Assembly (NCBI RefSeq): GCF_016862115.1
Contig: NZ_BOMI01000002.1
Coordinates: 124,001-188,000 of the forward strand
Source: Paractinoplanes deccanensis
Lineage (GTDB): Bacteria; Actinomycetota; Actinomycetes; Mycobacteriales; Micromonosporaceae
Length of the DNA stretch: 64,000 bases
Direction: 5' to 3'
The notes below the pieces were generated by a model, which was not told where the DNA came from, ran no database searches, and saw only the letters and a list, made by a program, of their open reading frames with translations. Made by a program: the position numbers and the translations under genes. This document shows, piece after piece, positions 52,214 through 61,001 of the stretch (position 1 is the first letter of the stretch; the number at the start of each line of letters is the position of its first letter).

Positions 52214-54313
52214 GTGCACCGGAATCGGACGAAGACCCGGGCGGCTTCAGCGCTGCTCACGATAACCGCGGGCCTGACGATCCCGCAAAGCCACGCGAGC
52301 GCCGCCCCGGCGGCGGCGCCCGAGCTCCAGACAGTGAGCCTGCACGCGCCGGCCACCAGCCGCACACGGACCCAGCCTTTCAGCCTGATCGGCGCCACTT
52401 GGGCCGATCCGTCCGCCACCGTCGGCGGCACCGTGCGGATTCGCACCCGAGCGCTCGACACCGGCCGGTGGTCGGCGTGGCAGAGTTTGGAGGCCGACGG
52501 CAACACCCCGGGGGCGCGGCGGGGCTCGACGGACCCGCTCTGGGTGGGCCCGTCGAACGGCATCGAAGCCCAGATCGCAGGCGGCGACGCCCCGCTCCCC
52601 GCGGACTTGCGGCTGGACTTGGTGAACCCGGACGCGCATGCGGCTGCACTCAGTCAACGATCTTCCTTGCCCGATAAATCCGATAAGTCGGTTATCAGGG
52701 GGAGGGTAGGGCCGACGGACGGCGGGGCGGACCCAGCGGGACCCGCGGCGCGAAGTGCGCAGGGAGCGTCGGCCGGGCGGCTGCGCGGGGTGGCGCGGGC
52801 GGCGGCCGTCACTCTTCCGCCGCGCCCGGTGCCGCGGATGGTCTATCGGGCCGGGTGGGGCGCCAACGAAGCCATCGTGAAGGGAGAGCCCGAGTACACC
52901 GGGGTGATCCAGGAGTTCTTCGTGCATCACACGGCCACCGGCAACGGGTACAGCTGCTCACAGTCGGCCGCCGTCATCCGGGGGATCCAGGCCTATCACG
53001 TGCGCAGCCGCGGATGGGACGACATCGGGTACAACTTCCTCGTCGACCGGTGCGGGACGATCTTCGAGGGGCGGCGGGGCGGGGTCGCCCTGCCGGTGCT
53101 CGGGGCGCACACGATGGGCTTCAACACGGACGCCAGCGCCATCGCCGTGATCGGCACCTACGGCGGGTCCGGCGTCTCGGCCACCGTGCGGCGGGCGATC
53201 GGGACCGTCGCCGCGTACAAGCTCGGCGCCGCCGGCAATCCGCCCGCCGGGCGGGTCGTGCTGACCTCGGGCGGGAGCAACCGCTACCCCCAGGGCGCCA
53301 AGGTCGAGATGTGGCGGATCTCCGGCCACCGCGACGCCGGCCGCACCGACTGCCCCGGCGACGCGCTCTACGGGCAGCTTCCGGCGATCCGCGCGATCGC
53401 CGGCGGGGCACCGGCGGGGTTCCGGCTGCTGAGCATGGGGGCCGCGTGGCCGTACGGCGGAATGTGGTTCACCAAGGGCACGATCCGGCCCCGCTGGGAC
53501 ACGCGCACGGCGAGCGCGCTGATCAACCGCTTCGAGGTGTACGTGGACGGGGTGCTGGCGGCCGCCGCGCCGGGCACGCACCGGACGTTCTCGGTGACCG
53601 TGGGCCCCGGCAAGCACCTGGTGTCGATCCGCGCGCTGCACCTGTCGGGCCGGGTCGCCGGCATCAGCACCACGGTCGTGTCCGATGCGGTCGCGCCCGT
53701 CTACGACAAGGAGCCGGACCTGGTGCTGCGGCCGGGCACGGTCGGCGCCACCGTGCCCGTACGGCTCGACTGGAAGGTCACCGACCCGAACGGCCTGATC
53801 TACGTCGGCCTCACCAGGCCGGCCCGGACGAACCTGTTCACGACCACGACCAGCCGGGCCTTCGCGATCCGGCCGGGCGCGCCGGCCACGTACGCGATGA
53901 TCGCCGGCGACCGGGCGCGCAACACCGTCAGCGCGTCGGTCACCCGCACCCCTGTCGTCCTGGCGGAGGCCGCGTCGCAGCGGACCGGGACGTGGCGACT
54001 GCTGAACAACCGCGCCTACCTGGGCGGAGCGGCGCTCGGCGCCGCGACGGCGGGCAGCAGCGCGAGCTGGACGCTGAGCGGCAGCTCGGTCGCGCTGATC
54101 TTCAGCCGGGGGCCGAACGCGGGCCGGGTGCGGATCTTCGTGGACGGCCAGGCGCAGGGCACCGTCGATCTGAAGTCGACCGGGCCGCTCAACCGGCAGG
54201 CCGTGTGGTCGCGCTGGTGGAACGACAGCGGCGAGCACACCGTGCGGGTCGAGGTCGAGGGCACGCCGGGGCGGCCCGGGGTGGCGATCGACGGTCTCGT
54301 GTACCTGAAGTGA
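52214..54313 (+). CDS. secreted peptidoglycan-recognition N-acetylmuramoyl-L-alanine amidase
   Basis: A 699-residue exported protein (signal about 1-30, ending ASAAP). The PGRP/amidase_2 domain (about 210-395) has EFFVHHTATGN (zinc His), GWDDIGYNFLVDRCGTIFEGR, GAHTMGFN and SGHRDAGRTDCPG (zinc His and Cys). The last 300 residues are beta-rich (VTDPNGL, SSASWTLSGSSVALIFSR) and may bind wall glycans. It should cleave the bond between muramic acid and the stem peptide. GTG at 52214. A small AT-rich patch at 52660-52700 breaks the codon bias. Confidence 0.9.
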   Translation: MHRNRTKTRAASALLTITAGLTIPQSHASAAPAAAPELQTVSLHAPATSRTRTQPFSLIGATWADPSATVGGTVRIRTRALDTGRWSAWQSLEADGNTPGARRGSTDPLWVGPSNGIEAQIAGGDAPLPADLRLDLVNPDAHAAALSQRSSLPDKSDKSVIRGRVGPTDGGADPAGPAARSAQGASAGRLRGVARAAAVTLPPRPVPRMVYRAGWGANEAIVKGEPEYTGVIQEFFVHHTATGNGYSCSQSAAVIRGIQAYHVRSRGWDDIGYNFLVDRCGTIFEGRRGGVALPVLGAHTMGFNTDASAIAVIGTYGGSGVSATVRRAIGTVAAYKLGAAGNPPAGRVVLTSGGSNRYPQGAKVEMWRISGHRDAGRTDCPGDALYGQLPAIRAIAGGAPAGFRLLSMGAAWPYGGMWFTKGTIRPRWDTRTASALINRFEVYVDGVLAAAAPGTHRTFSVTVGPGKHLVSIRALHLSGRVAGISTTVVSDAVAPVYDKEPDLVLRPGTVGATVPVRLDWKVTDPNGLIYVGLTRPARTNLFTTTTSRAFAIRPGAPATYAMIAGDRARNTVSASVTRTPVVLAEAASQRTGTWRLLNNRAYLGGAALGAATAGSSASWTLSGSSVALIFSRGPNAGRVRIFVDGQAQGTVDLKSTGPLNRQAVWSRWWNDSGEHTVRVEVEGTPGRPGVAIDGLVYLK

Positions 54314-54316
54314 TAA

Positions 54317-54333
54317 CTGACAGCAGATGTCAG
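54317..54333. promoter_or_regulatory. CTGACA-N5-TGTCAG operator
   Basis: A perfect 6-bp inverted repeat around GCAGA lies between the amidase stop and the VOC gene start (24 bases before the ATG). It is a candidate operator for the VOC gene, perhaps bound by a TetR-type regulator. Confidence 0.5.
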
Positions 54334-54356
54334 GTATGGCGGGAAGGATCGCTGCC

Positions 54357-54722
54357 ATGAGCGGATTCGCGACGTTGGCAATGATCAACCTGGACGCGGC
54401 CGACCCGGCCGGGCTCGCCAGGTTCTACTCCCAGGTGCTGGGCTGGAAGGTGCTGCACAGCCAGGACGAATACGCGATGATCGGCGACGGCTCGGCGAGC
54501 CTCGGCTTCGGCCTGGTGCCCGGCTACTCGGGTCCGGGCTGGCCCGACGAGAGCGCGCCGAAGCGGTTCCACCTCGATCTCTACGTCGAGGACCTGGACA
54601 AGGCCGAGGAGCAGGCGCTCGCCCTGGGCGCCACCAAGCCGGCCGAGCAGCCGCAGCCGGACCGCTGGCGGGTGCTGCTCGACCCGAGCGGCCAGCCGTT
54701 CGACATCTGCTTGAAGGGTTAG
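54357..54722 (+). CDS. VOC/glyoxalase-superfamily protein
   Basis: A 121-residue single-domain VOC protein: INLDAADPAGLARFYSQVLGWKVL, MIGDGSASLGFGLV, FHLDLYVEDLDKAEEQALALGA and VLLDPSGQPFDICL. His in RFHLDLYV and Asp in FDI are candidate metal ligands. Members act as dioxygenases, resistance proteins or binding proteins. ATG at 54357 follows GGGAAGGA. Convergent with the TetR gene (4-base overlap). Confidence 0.88.
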   Translation: MSGFATLAMINLDAADPAGLARFYSQVLGWKVLHSQDEYAMIGDGSASLGFGLVPGYSGPGWPDESAPKRFHLDLYVEDLDKAEEQALALGATKPAEQPQPDRWRVLLDPSGQPFDICLKG

Positions 54723-55354
54723 GAGCGGTGATCACGGGCCTGGGTGACCAGGCCCGTGATCATCCAGTCGGCGACCCGCTCGAACGTGAGCTCGCGCCCC
54801 CTGCCGTCGGCGAGGGCGGCAGCCAGATGCGGGAAGTCGCCGCTCGCCACGGCCTCGCCGATCAGCGCGACCTGCTCGTCCGACGGGGCGGCGCCGGCCA
54901 GCTCGGACGTCACGTAGGACGCCACGAAGCCGGTCACCAGCGCGATCAGCTCGAGCCGCGTCGGGCCGTCGAGCCCGGTGGGCGCGAGCGCGGCGAGCCC
55001 CCGTTCCAGATAGGCGAGGGTGTTGCGGCCGGTCAGCCGCCTGTTCGGCAGGGCCGACGGCAGCCACGGATGTGCCAACATGAGCGCCCGCTGCTCGCCC
55101 GCCACGGTCAGGAGATCGCGCCGCCACTCCCCCGTCAGGTCGGCGCGCGCGGCCGTCCCGCCGACCCGGTCCACCATCAGGTCGAGCAGAGAATCCCTGG
55201 TGGGGACGTACGTGTAGAGCGACATCGCCCCCGCGCCGATCTCCGTGGCGACCCGCCGCATGGTCACCGCGTCGAGCCCCTCCGCGTCGGCGACGGCGAT
55301 CGCCGCGTCCACCACCTGATCGCGCGTGTGCGCCGGCGGCCTTCCGCGAGCCAT
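54719..55354 (-). CDS. TetR-family transcriptional regulator
   Basis: A 211-residue regulator. The HTH (residues about 10-60) reads TRDQVVDAAIAVADAEGLDAVTM, then RRVATEIGAGAMSLYTYVPTRDSLLDLMVD. The C-terminal ligand domain is of the TetR_C type. AGGAGG precedes ATG at 55354. It diverges from the CocE-like hydrolase over 51 bases and probably represses it. Confidence 0.9.
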   Translation of the reverse strand: MARGRPPAHTRDQVVDAAIAVADAEGLDAVTMRRVATEIGAGAMSLYTYVPTRDSLLDLMVDRVGGTAARADLTGEWRRDLLTVAGEQRALMLAHPWLPSALPNRRLTGRNTLAYLERGLAALAPTGLDGPTRLELIALVTGFVASYVTSELAGAAPSDEQVALIGEAVASGDFPHLAAALADGRGRELTFERVADWMITGLVTQARDHRS

Positions 55355-55362
55355 CGATGCCT

Positions 55363-55386
55363 CCTAGTATTTCTAGTACGTTGTAC
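55363..55386. promoter_or_regulatory. candidate TetR operator
   Basis: Between the TetR and hydrolase genes lie CTAGTA twice (55364-55369, 55373-55378) and GTAC-GTT-GTAC (55376-55386). These overlap likely promoter elements for both genes. Confidence 0.35.
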
Positions 55387-55405
55387 GGGAAATGAGGGGT
55401 GACCG

Positions 55406-56953
55406 ATGGACAGACTGCCACTGCTGCTCCGGCTCATGCGACGGCGTGCCCGCAACGGGCCGCCCCCGCGCTACGACGTCCGGCGCGAGCTCGCCCTCAC
55501 CGTGCCGGGCGCGGACGGGAGCGCGCTGCTGACCGACCACTACGCGCCGGTGACCGACAAGCCGTGCCCCACTGTCATGCTGCGGGCGCCGTACATCCGG
55601 AGCGGGTTTCCGTGGGACTGGCTCTACGGGGTGCTCTTCGCCGAGCAGGGGTTCCATGTGCTGATGCAGAGCAGCCGCGGCACCGGCGGCTCGGGCGGCG
55701 CGTTCGACGCGTGGCGCAACGAGGGGCCCGACGGCCGGGCCACCGTCGCGTGGATCCGCGAGCAGGACTGGTTCACCGGCGAGCTTTACACGCTCGGGCC
55801 CAGCTACACCGCGTACACCCAAGCGGCCCTGGCCACGACGGACCCGCCGCCGGAGTGGCGCGGCGCCGTGATGCAGGTCGGCCACACCGATCCGCACGAC
55901 TTCTTCTGGGCCGGTGGGGCCTTCGGGCTGGAACGGGCCCTCGTCGGCGGTCTCGCCCTGTTCGGGCAGACGTCGCTGACCATGGGCGCCCTGCTGCGCG
56001 GCATCGTGCGGCTGCGGCTCGGGCTGCGCAAGGCCACTCACGATCTGCCGCTCCTCGACGCCTATCCGCCGGCCTTCGGGGGACGGCGGCCGGCGTTCGA
56101 GGAGTGGCTCACCCATCCCGAGCCGGAGTGGTGGCGGGCGACCGCCGTCGCGGATCCGCCCGTGCCGACCAGCCTCTGCACCGGCTGGTGGGACCTCGTG
56201 CCCGGCCAGGTGATCGACCACTACACCCGGCTGCGCGACGCGGGCCGCGACGTCGACCTGCTGATCGGGCCGTGGACTCACACGTCGGCGCTGGAGCAAG
56301 GCTGGCACGAGGTCTTCGCCCAGGCTCTGCGCCGGCTTCGCGGCGAGCCCTCCCCCTATGCCGTACGCGTGCACGTCGGCGGCCGCGACGAATGGCGCGA
56401 CCTGCCGGCCTGGCCGCCGCCCGGCCTCACCGAGGAGCGCCAGAAGATGATCGTCGAGGAGGCGCGCTTCCGGTACGACCCCGCCGACCCGACCCCCTCG
56501 ATCGGCGGGGCGCTCCAGTCCACGACCCAGGGGCAGGTCGACAACGCGGAGCTGGAGAAGCGCGCCGACGTGCTGGTCTTCACCGGCGAGCCGCTGGCCG
56601 AGGAGCTGACCATGATGGGGCCGGTCCGGTGCGAGCTCGACGCGAGCACCACCGCGGCGAGCGGCGACCTCTTCGCCCGCGTCTGCGACGTCGACCCGGC
56701 CGGCCGGTCGGTCAACGTCTGCGACGGGCTGAGCCGGATCTCCGCCGACGGTCCGACGCTCGTCGACCTCGGGCACACCGCGCACGCGTGGCGGCCCGGC
56801 CACCGGCTGCGGCTGCTGGTGGCCGGCGGGGCGCATCCCCGGTACCTGCGCAACTACGGCACCGGGGAGCCACCGGCGACGGCGACGCGGATGGTCGCCA
56901 CCGAGACCACCCTGCGCGCCGGGACGCTGATCTTCTACACCGAGCGCCGGTAG
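55406..56953 (+). CDS. CocE/NonD-family X-Pro dipeptidyl-peptidase-like hydrolase
   Basis: A 515-residue alpha/beta hydrolase: VMLRAPYIRSGFPWDWLYG, SRGTGGSGGAF and the nucleophile motif GPSYTAYTQ (Ser about 133, where GxSYxG is standard). WWDLVPGQ and GPWTHTS supply the Asp and His regions. The C-terminal beta-jellyroll (about 340-515) is typical. Members cleave esters such as cocaine or antibiotics, or amides. GAGGGG precedes ATG at 55406. The last 19 bases overlap the convergent glucosidase gene. Confidence 0.9.
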   Translation: MDRLPLLLRLMRRRARNGPPPRYDVRRELALTVPGADGSALLTDHYAPVTDKPCPTVMLRAPYIRSGFPWDWLYGVLFAEQGFHVLMQSSRGTGGSGGAFDAWRNEGPDGRATVAWIREQDWFTGELYTLGPSYTAYTQAALATTDPPPEWRGAVMQVGHTDPHDFFWAGGAFGLERALVGGLALFGQTSLTMGALLRGIVRLRLGLRKATHDLPLLDAYPPAFGGRRPAFEEWLTHPEPEWWRATAVADPPVPTSLCTGWWDLVPGQVIDHYTRLRDAGRDVDLLIGPWTHTSALEQGWHEVFAQALRRLRGEPSPYAVRVHVGGRDEWRDLPAWPPPGLTEERQKMIVEEARFRYDPADPTPSIGGALQSTTQGQVDNAELEKRADVLVFTGEPLAEELTMMGPVRCELDASTTAASGDLFARVCDVDPAGRSVNVCDGLSRISADGPTLVDLGHTAHAWRPGHRLRLLVAGGAHPRYLRNYGTGEPPATATRMVATETTLRAGTLIFYTERR

Positions 56954-58638
56954 ACCACGGCCTGCCACGGCTTCAGGGTCAGGCCGCCGTCCGCGGGCAG
57001 GCCGTCCTCGCCGGGAAGGTTGGACAGCACCAACGCGGCGTCCGACCAGCCGTCGATCTCCGCGGTCACCGGCTCGCCGGAGAAGTTGCCGACCACCAGG
57101 AGCTCGGTGCCGCCCAGCCGGCGCGTGTAGGCGTACAGCTGCTCATGGTGCGGCAGCAGCATGGTGAAGTCGCCGTCGACCACCGCCGGCTCGGTGTGCC
57201 GCAGCTCGATCAGCTTGCGGTAGTAGTGGTAGACCGAGTCGGGGTCGTCGTGCTGGGCCGCCGCGTTGATCTCGGGGTAGTTCGGGTTGACGGCCAGCCA
57301 CGGCGTGCCGATGGTGAAGCCCGCGTGGTCCGACGAGTCCCACTGCATGGGGGTACGGGCGTTGTCCCGCCCCCGGGCGCGCAGCACGGTGAGCACCTCC
57401 TCGGGGCTGCGGCCCTCCCGGTCGACCGCCTGGGCGTAGTGCCCGAGCGCCTCGATGTCGCGGAAGTCGGCGATCGACCGGAACGGGAAGTTCGTCATGC
57501 CGAGCTCTTCGCCCTGGTAGACGTACGGTGTGCCGCGCTGGAGGTGGAGCACCGTGCCGAGCATCTTCGCCGAGGCGACCCGGTGCTCGGGGCTGTCGTC
57601 GCCGTAGCGCGAGACGGCACGCGGCTGGTCGTGGTTGTTCCAGTAGAGGCTGTTCCAGCCGGCCTCGGCGAGCCCGGTCTGCCACCGGTTGAAGATGGCC
57701 TTGAGCTTGGTGAGCTGCATCGGCACGAGCAGCCACGGGTCGTCGCCGCGGTCGGCCCAGACGTGGTCGAACTGGAAGACCATGTCGACCTCGTGCCGGT
57801 CGGGGTCGGTGAACAGCTTCGCCTCCTCGACCGTCACGCCGGGCATCTCGCCGACGGTCAGCATCGCGTCGCGGCCGGCGAAGACCTTCGCGTGCATCTC
57901 CTGGAGGAACTCGTGGATGCGCGGGCCGTTGATGAAGCTCGGGGCGCCGTCGCCGTACGAGGAGCCGGGCTGGACGCGGCCGTCCGGCAGGGACGTGTCC
58001 TTGGAGATCATGTTGATGACGTCCATCCGGAAGCCGTCGACGCCCCGGTCGAGCCACCAGTTCATCATCTCGTAGACGGCCTCGCGGACCTCCGGGTTCT
58101 CCCAGTTGAGGTCGGGCTGCTTGCGGGAGAACAGGTGCAGGTAGTACTCGCCGGTCTTCTCGTCGTACTCCCAGGCGGGGCCGCCGAAGGCCGATCCCCA
58201 GTTGGTCGGCTCGGCGCCGGGCGTGCCGGGCTCCATGCCCTCGCGGGCCGGCCGCCACCAGTACCAGTCGCGCTTGGGGTTGGTCTTGTCCGAGCGGCTC
58301 TCGGCGAACCACGGGTGCTCGTCGGAGCTGTGGTTCACGACCAGGTCCATGATGAGCTTCATGCCGCGCGCGTGCGTGCCCGCGAGCAGCTCGTCGAAGA
58401 TCTCCAGGGTGCCGAAGATCGGCTCGATGTCCTGGTAGTCGCTGATGTCGTAGCCGTTGTCGTCCTGCGGCGACGGATAGATCGGCGAGAGCCAGAGCAC
58501 GTCGACGCCGAGCCCGGCGAGATGGTCCAGGTGATCGATGACGCCGCGCAGGTCGCCCATGCCGTCGCCGTCGGCGTCAGCGAAGCTGCGCGGGTAGATC
58601 TGGTAAACGACCGCGCTCTTCCACCAGAGATCCGTCAT
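56935..58638 (-). CDS. GH13 alpha-glucosidase (oligo-1,6-glucosidase-like)
   Basis: A 567-residue cytoplasmic alpha-amylase-family enzyme: DLVVNHSSDEHPWF, nucleophile Asp in DGFRMDVINMISK, acid Glu in LTVGEMPGV and WNNHDQPRAVSRYGD. The YWWRPAREG and GSAFGGPAW loops mark the GH13 alpha-glucosidase/trehalose-6-phosphate hydrolase branch. It releases glucose from short alpha-glucans or maltose/isomaltose. ATG at 58638. It diverges from the glycosyltransferase gene and may work with that cluster. Confidence 0.93.
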   Translation of the reverse strand: MTDLWWKSAVVYQIYPRSFADADGDGMGDLRGVIDHLDHLAGLGVDVLWLSPIYPSPQDDNGYDISDYQDIEPIFGTLEIFDELLAGTHARGMKLIMDLVVNHSSDEHPWFAESRSDKTNPKRDWYWWRPAREGMEPGTPGAEPTNWGSAFGGPAWEYDEKTGEYYLHLFSRKQPDLNWENPEVREAVYEMMNWWLDRGVDGFRMDVINMISKDTSLPDGRVQPGSSYGDGAPSFINGPRIHEFLQEMHAKVFAGRDAMLTVGEMPGVTVEEAKLFTDPDRHEVDMVFQFDHVWADRGDDPWLLVPMQLTKLKAIFNRWQTGLAEAGWNSLYWNNHDQPRAVSRYGDDSPEHRVASAKMLGTVLHLQRGTPYVYQGEELGMTNFPFRSIADFRDIEALGHYAQAVDREGRSPEEVLTVLRARGRDNARTPMQWDSSDHAGFTIGTPWLAVNPNYPEINAAAQHDDPDSVYHYYRKLIELRHTEPAVVDGDFTMLLPHHEQLYAYTRRLGGTELLVVGNFSGEPVTAEIDGWSDAALVLSNLPGEDGLPADGGLTLKPWQAVVYRRSV

Positions 58639-58720
58639 GCGTGTTGTCTAACACGAGAACACCGGTTCAAACCGCTGGGCATACTAAGCACGTGTTAACT
58701 ACCGTAAAGTGGCTTTTGTC

Positions 58721-59722
58721 GTGAAGGTCGCCATGCTGGGCCCGATCGCCTGGCGTACGCCGCCCCGGCATTACGGCCCGTGGGAGCTCGTCACCAGCCT
58801 GATCACCGAGGGCCTGGCCGCCCGCGGCGTCGACGTGACGCTCTTCGCCACCCTCGACTCGATCACCAAGGCCACGCTGGACGGCGTCGCCCCGGCCGGC
58901 TACGAGGAGAACGACGAGATCGACGGCCGCGTCTGGGAGGCGCTGCACGTCGGGCACGCGCTGGCGCGCTCGGGCGAGTTCGACATCGTGCACAATCACC
59001 TCGACTGGCTGCCGCTCGCCTTCTCGCGGCTGTGCGCGGCCCCGATGGTCACCACCATCCACGGCTTCTCCGGCGCGAACATCCTGCCCGCGTACCGGCG
59101 GGCCCGCTCGCACTTCGTCTCGATCTCGGACAGCGACCGCTCCCCCGACCTCGACTACCTCGCCACCGTGCACCACGGCATCGACCTCGACGGGCTGCCG
59201 GTGCACCTCTCCGGCGGCGAGGACCTGATCCTGTTCGGCCGCATCCATCCGGACAAGGGCACCGACCTCGCCATCGAGATCGCCCGGCGGGCGGGCCGGC
59301 GGCTCGTCATGTGCGGCATCGTGCAGGACCGGGGCTTCTTCGAGGAACTGATCGAACCGCGGATCGACGGCGACCGGGTCGTCTATCTGGGCTCGGTCGG
59401 GCCCGACGAGCGCGGCACGATTCTCGGGTCGGGGCTCGCGCTGCTGCACCCGATCCGGTTCGCCGAGCCGTTCGGCCTCTCGGTCGTGGAGTCGATGGCG
59501 TGCGGGACGCCCGTCGTCGCGTACCGGAAAGGCTCCATGCCGGAAGTGGTCGACGAGGGCGTCACCGGGCGGCTGGTCACGGACGTCGACGAGGCGGTCG
59601 CCGCGGTCGAGCGCATCGGCGAGCTGGACCGCGCGGCGTGCGCGCGGCGTGCCCGCGAGCGGTTCTCCGCGGACCGGATGGTCGAGGACTACCTGACCAT
59701 TTACCGAAAAATCGTCAGTTGA
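58721..59722 (+). CDS. GT4-like glycosyltransferase
   Basis: A 333-residue GT-B enzyme: VAMLGPIAWRTPPRHYGPWE at the N-terminus, IVHNHLDWLPLAFSRL, ILFGRIHPDKGTDLAIEIARRAG and the sugar-nucleotide motif EPFGLSVVESMACGTPVVAYRKGSMPEV (the E-x7-E pair). Retaining transfer from a nucleotide sugar is expected; donor and acceptor are unknown. GTG at 58721 (MKVAMLG) fits the family; GTG at 58709 would add four residues. First gene of a four-gene set. Confidence 0.88.
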   Translation: MKVAMLGPIAWRTPPRHYGPWELVTSLITEGLAARGVDVTLFATLDSITKATLDGVAPAGYEENDEIDGRVWEALHVGHALARSGEFDIVHNHLDWLPLAFSRLCAAPMVTTIHGFSGANILPAYRRARSHFVSISDSDRSPDLDYLATVHHGIDLDGLPVHLSGGEDLILFGRIHPDKGTDLAIEIARRAGRRLVMCGIVQDRGFFEELIEPRIDGDRVVYLGSVGPDERGTILGSGLALLHPIRFAEPFGLSVVESMACGTPVVAYRKGSMPEVVDEGVTGRLVTDVDEAVAAVERIGELDRAACARRARERFSADRMVEDYLTIYRKIVS

Positions 59723-59825
59723 ATGGGTCGTTCTTGTTAACGTCGCAATGTGAATTGCACGTTTAACCGGTGTATTTCCTGAACCGTGCTGCGGGGAGGC
59801 AGCCGCGGATCGAGAAAGGCCTGTC

Positions 59826-60971
59826 ATGCCCGCGAAGTTCGGTTTCTTGAGCACCTACCCGCCAACCCAATGCGGTTTGGCGACCTTCAATGCCGCTTTG
59901 GCCACTCACCTGAACACCGGCGGCGCCTCCGGGGTCGTGCGCCTGCTCGCCGGCGACAGCGTCAGCGGCGGCATCGAGCTCGACCGCGGCGCGCCGCGCG
60001 TCGTGCACACGTGGCACACCGACAACCGGGGCGGGTGGCAGGCCGCCGCGAACGCGCTCAACCGCTTCGACGTGGCGATCATCCAGCACGAGTACGGGAT
60101 CTACCCCGGCGACGCCGGCGACGAGGTGCTGCCGCTGCTGCGCGCCCTGCGGATCCCGTCGATCATCGTGCTGCACACCGTGCTCAGCAATCCCGACCCG
60201 CTCCAGCGCCGGGTGCTGGAGCGGATCGGCGCCACCGCGGACGCGCTGGTGACCATGACCGACACCGCGCGGCAGCGCCTCTCCGGCGGCTACGAGGTGG
60301 ACCCGCGCAAGATCTCGGTGATCCCGCACGGCGCCGGCAGCCGCGCCGGCGCGCCGCGCGAGGACCACGACCGGCCCCACCTGCTGACCTGGGGGCTGCT
60401 CGGGCCCGGCAAGGGCATCGAGTGGGCGATCCGCGCGCTCGCGCTGCTGGGCGACCTCGACCCCAAGCCGCTCTACACGGTCGCCGGGCGCACCCACCCC
60501 AAGGTGCTGGAGCAGTTCGGCGACGTCTACCGCGACTCGCTCGAGCAGCTCGCCGCGAGCCTCGGCGTCAGCGACCAGGTGCGCTGGGCCGACGCGTACT
60601 TCGAGGAGGACGAGCTGACCCGGCTGATCCGCTCGGCCGACGTGGTGGTGCTCCCGTACGACTCCACCGAGCAGGTCACCTCGGGTGTGCTGATCGAGGC
60701 CGTCGGCGCGGAGGTGCCGGTGGTGGCGACCGAGTTCCCGCACGCGGTCGAGCTGCTCGCCGACGGCCCGGGGCTGCTCGTGCCCCACCAGGACCCGGAG
60801 GCGATGGCCGCGGCCGTGCGGCGGGTGCTCGCCGAGCCGCGGATGCCGATCACCGGCCTGGCCGGCGGCCCGACGCTGCGCTGGCCCGCGGTCGCCGCCC
60901 GCTACCAGGCCCTGGCGTCCCGCCTGCTCGCCGCCCGCGCGCCGCTGGCCGCCTCCGCCGTACCCGCCTGA
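59826..60971 (+). CDS. GT4-like glycosyltransferase
   Basis: A 381-residue GT-B protein: FGFLSTYPPTQCGLATFNAALA, IIQHEYGIYPGDAGDEVL, WGLLGPGKGIEWAIRALALL and SGVLIEAVGAEVPVVATEFPHAVELL. The acidic E-x7-E pair is less clear than in its neighbour. ATG at 59826 with GAAAGG. Between the two transferase genes lie about 100 bases with AT-rich stretches (GTTAAC, TTTAACCGG). Likely cooperates with the transferase at 58721 in one glycan. Confidence 0.85.
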   Translation: MPAKFGFLSTYPPTQCGLATFNAALATHLNTGGASGVVRLLAGDSVSGGIELDRGAPRVVHTWHTDNRGGWQAAANALNRFDVAIIQHEYGIYPGDAGDEVLPLLRALRIPSIIVLHTVLSNPDPLQRRVLERIGATADALVTMTDTARQRLSGGYEVDPRKISVIPHGAGSRAGAPREDHDRPHLLTWGLLGPGKGIEWAIRALALLGDLDPKPLYTVAGRTHPKVLEQFGDVYRDSLEQLAASLGVSDQVRWADAYFEEDELTRLIRSADVVVLPYDSTEQVTSGVLIEAVGAEVPVVATEFPHAVELLADGPGLLVPHQDPEAMAAAVRRVLAEPRMPITGLAGGPTLRWPAVAARYQALASRLLAARAPLAASAVPA

Positions 60972-61001
60972 CCTGCCCTTTCCCCTGATCAGGAGCACCA
61001 C

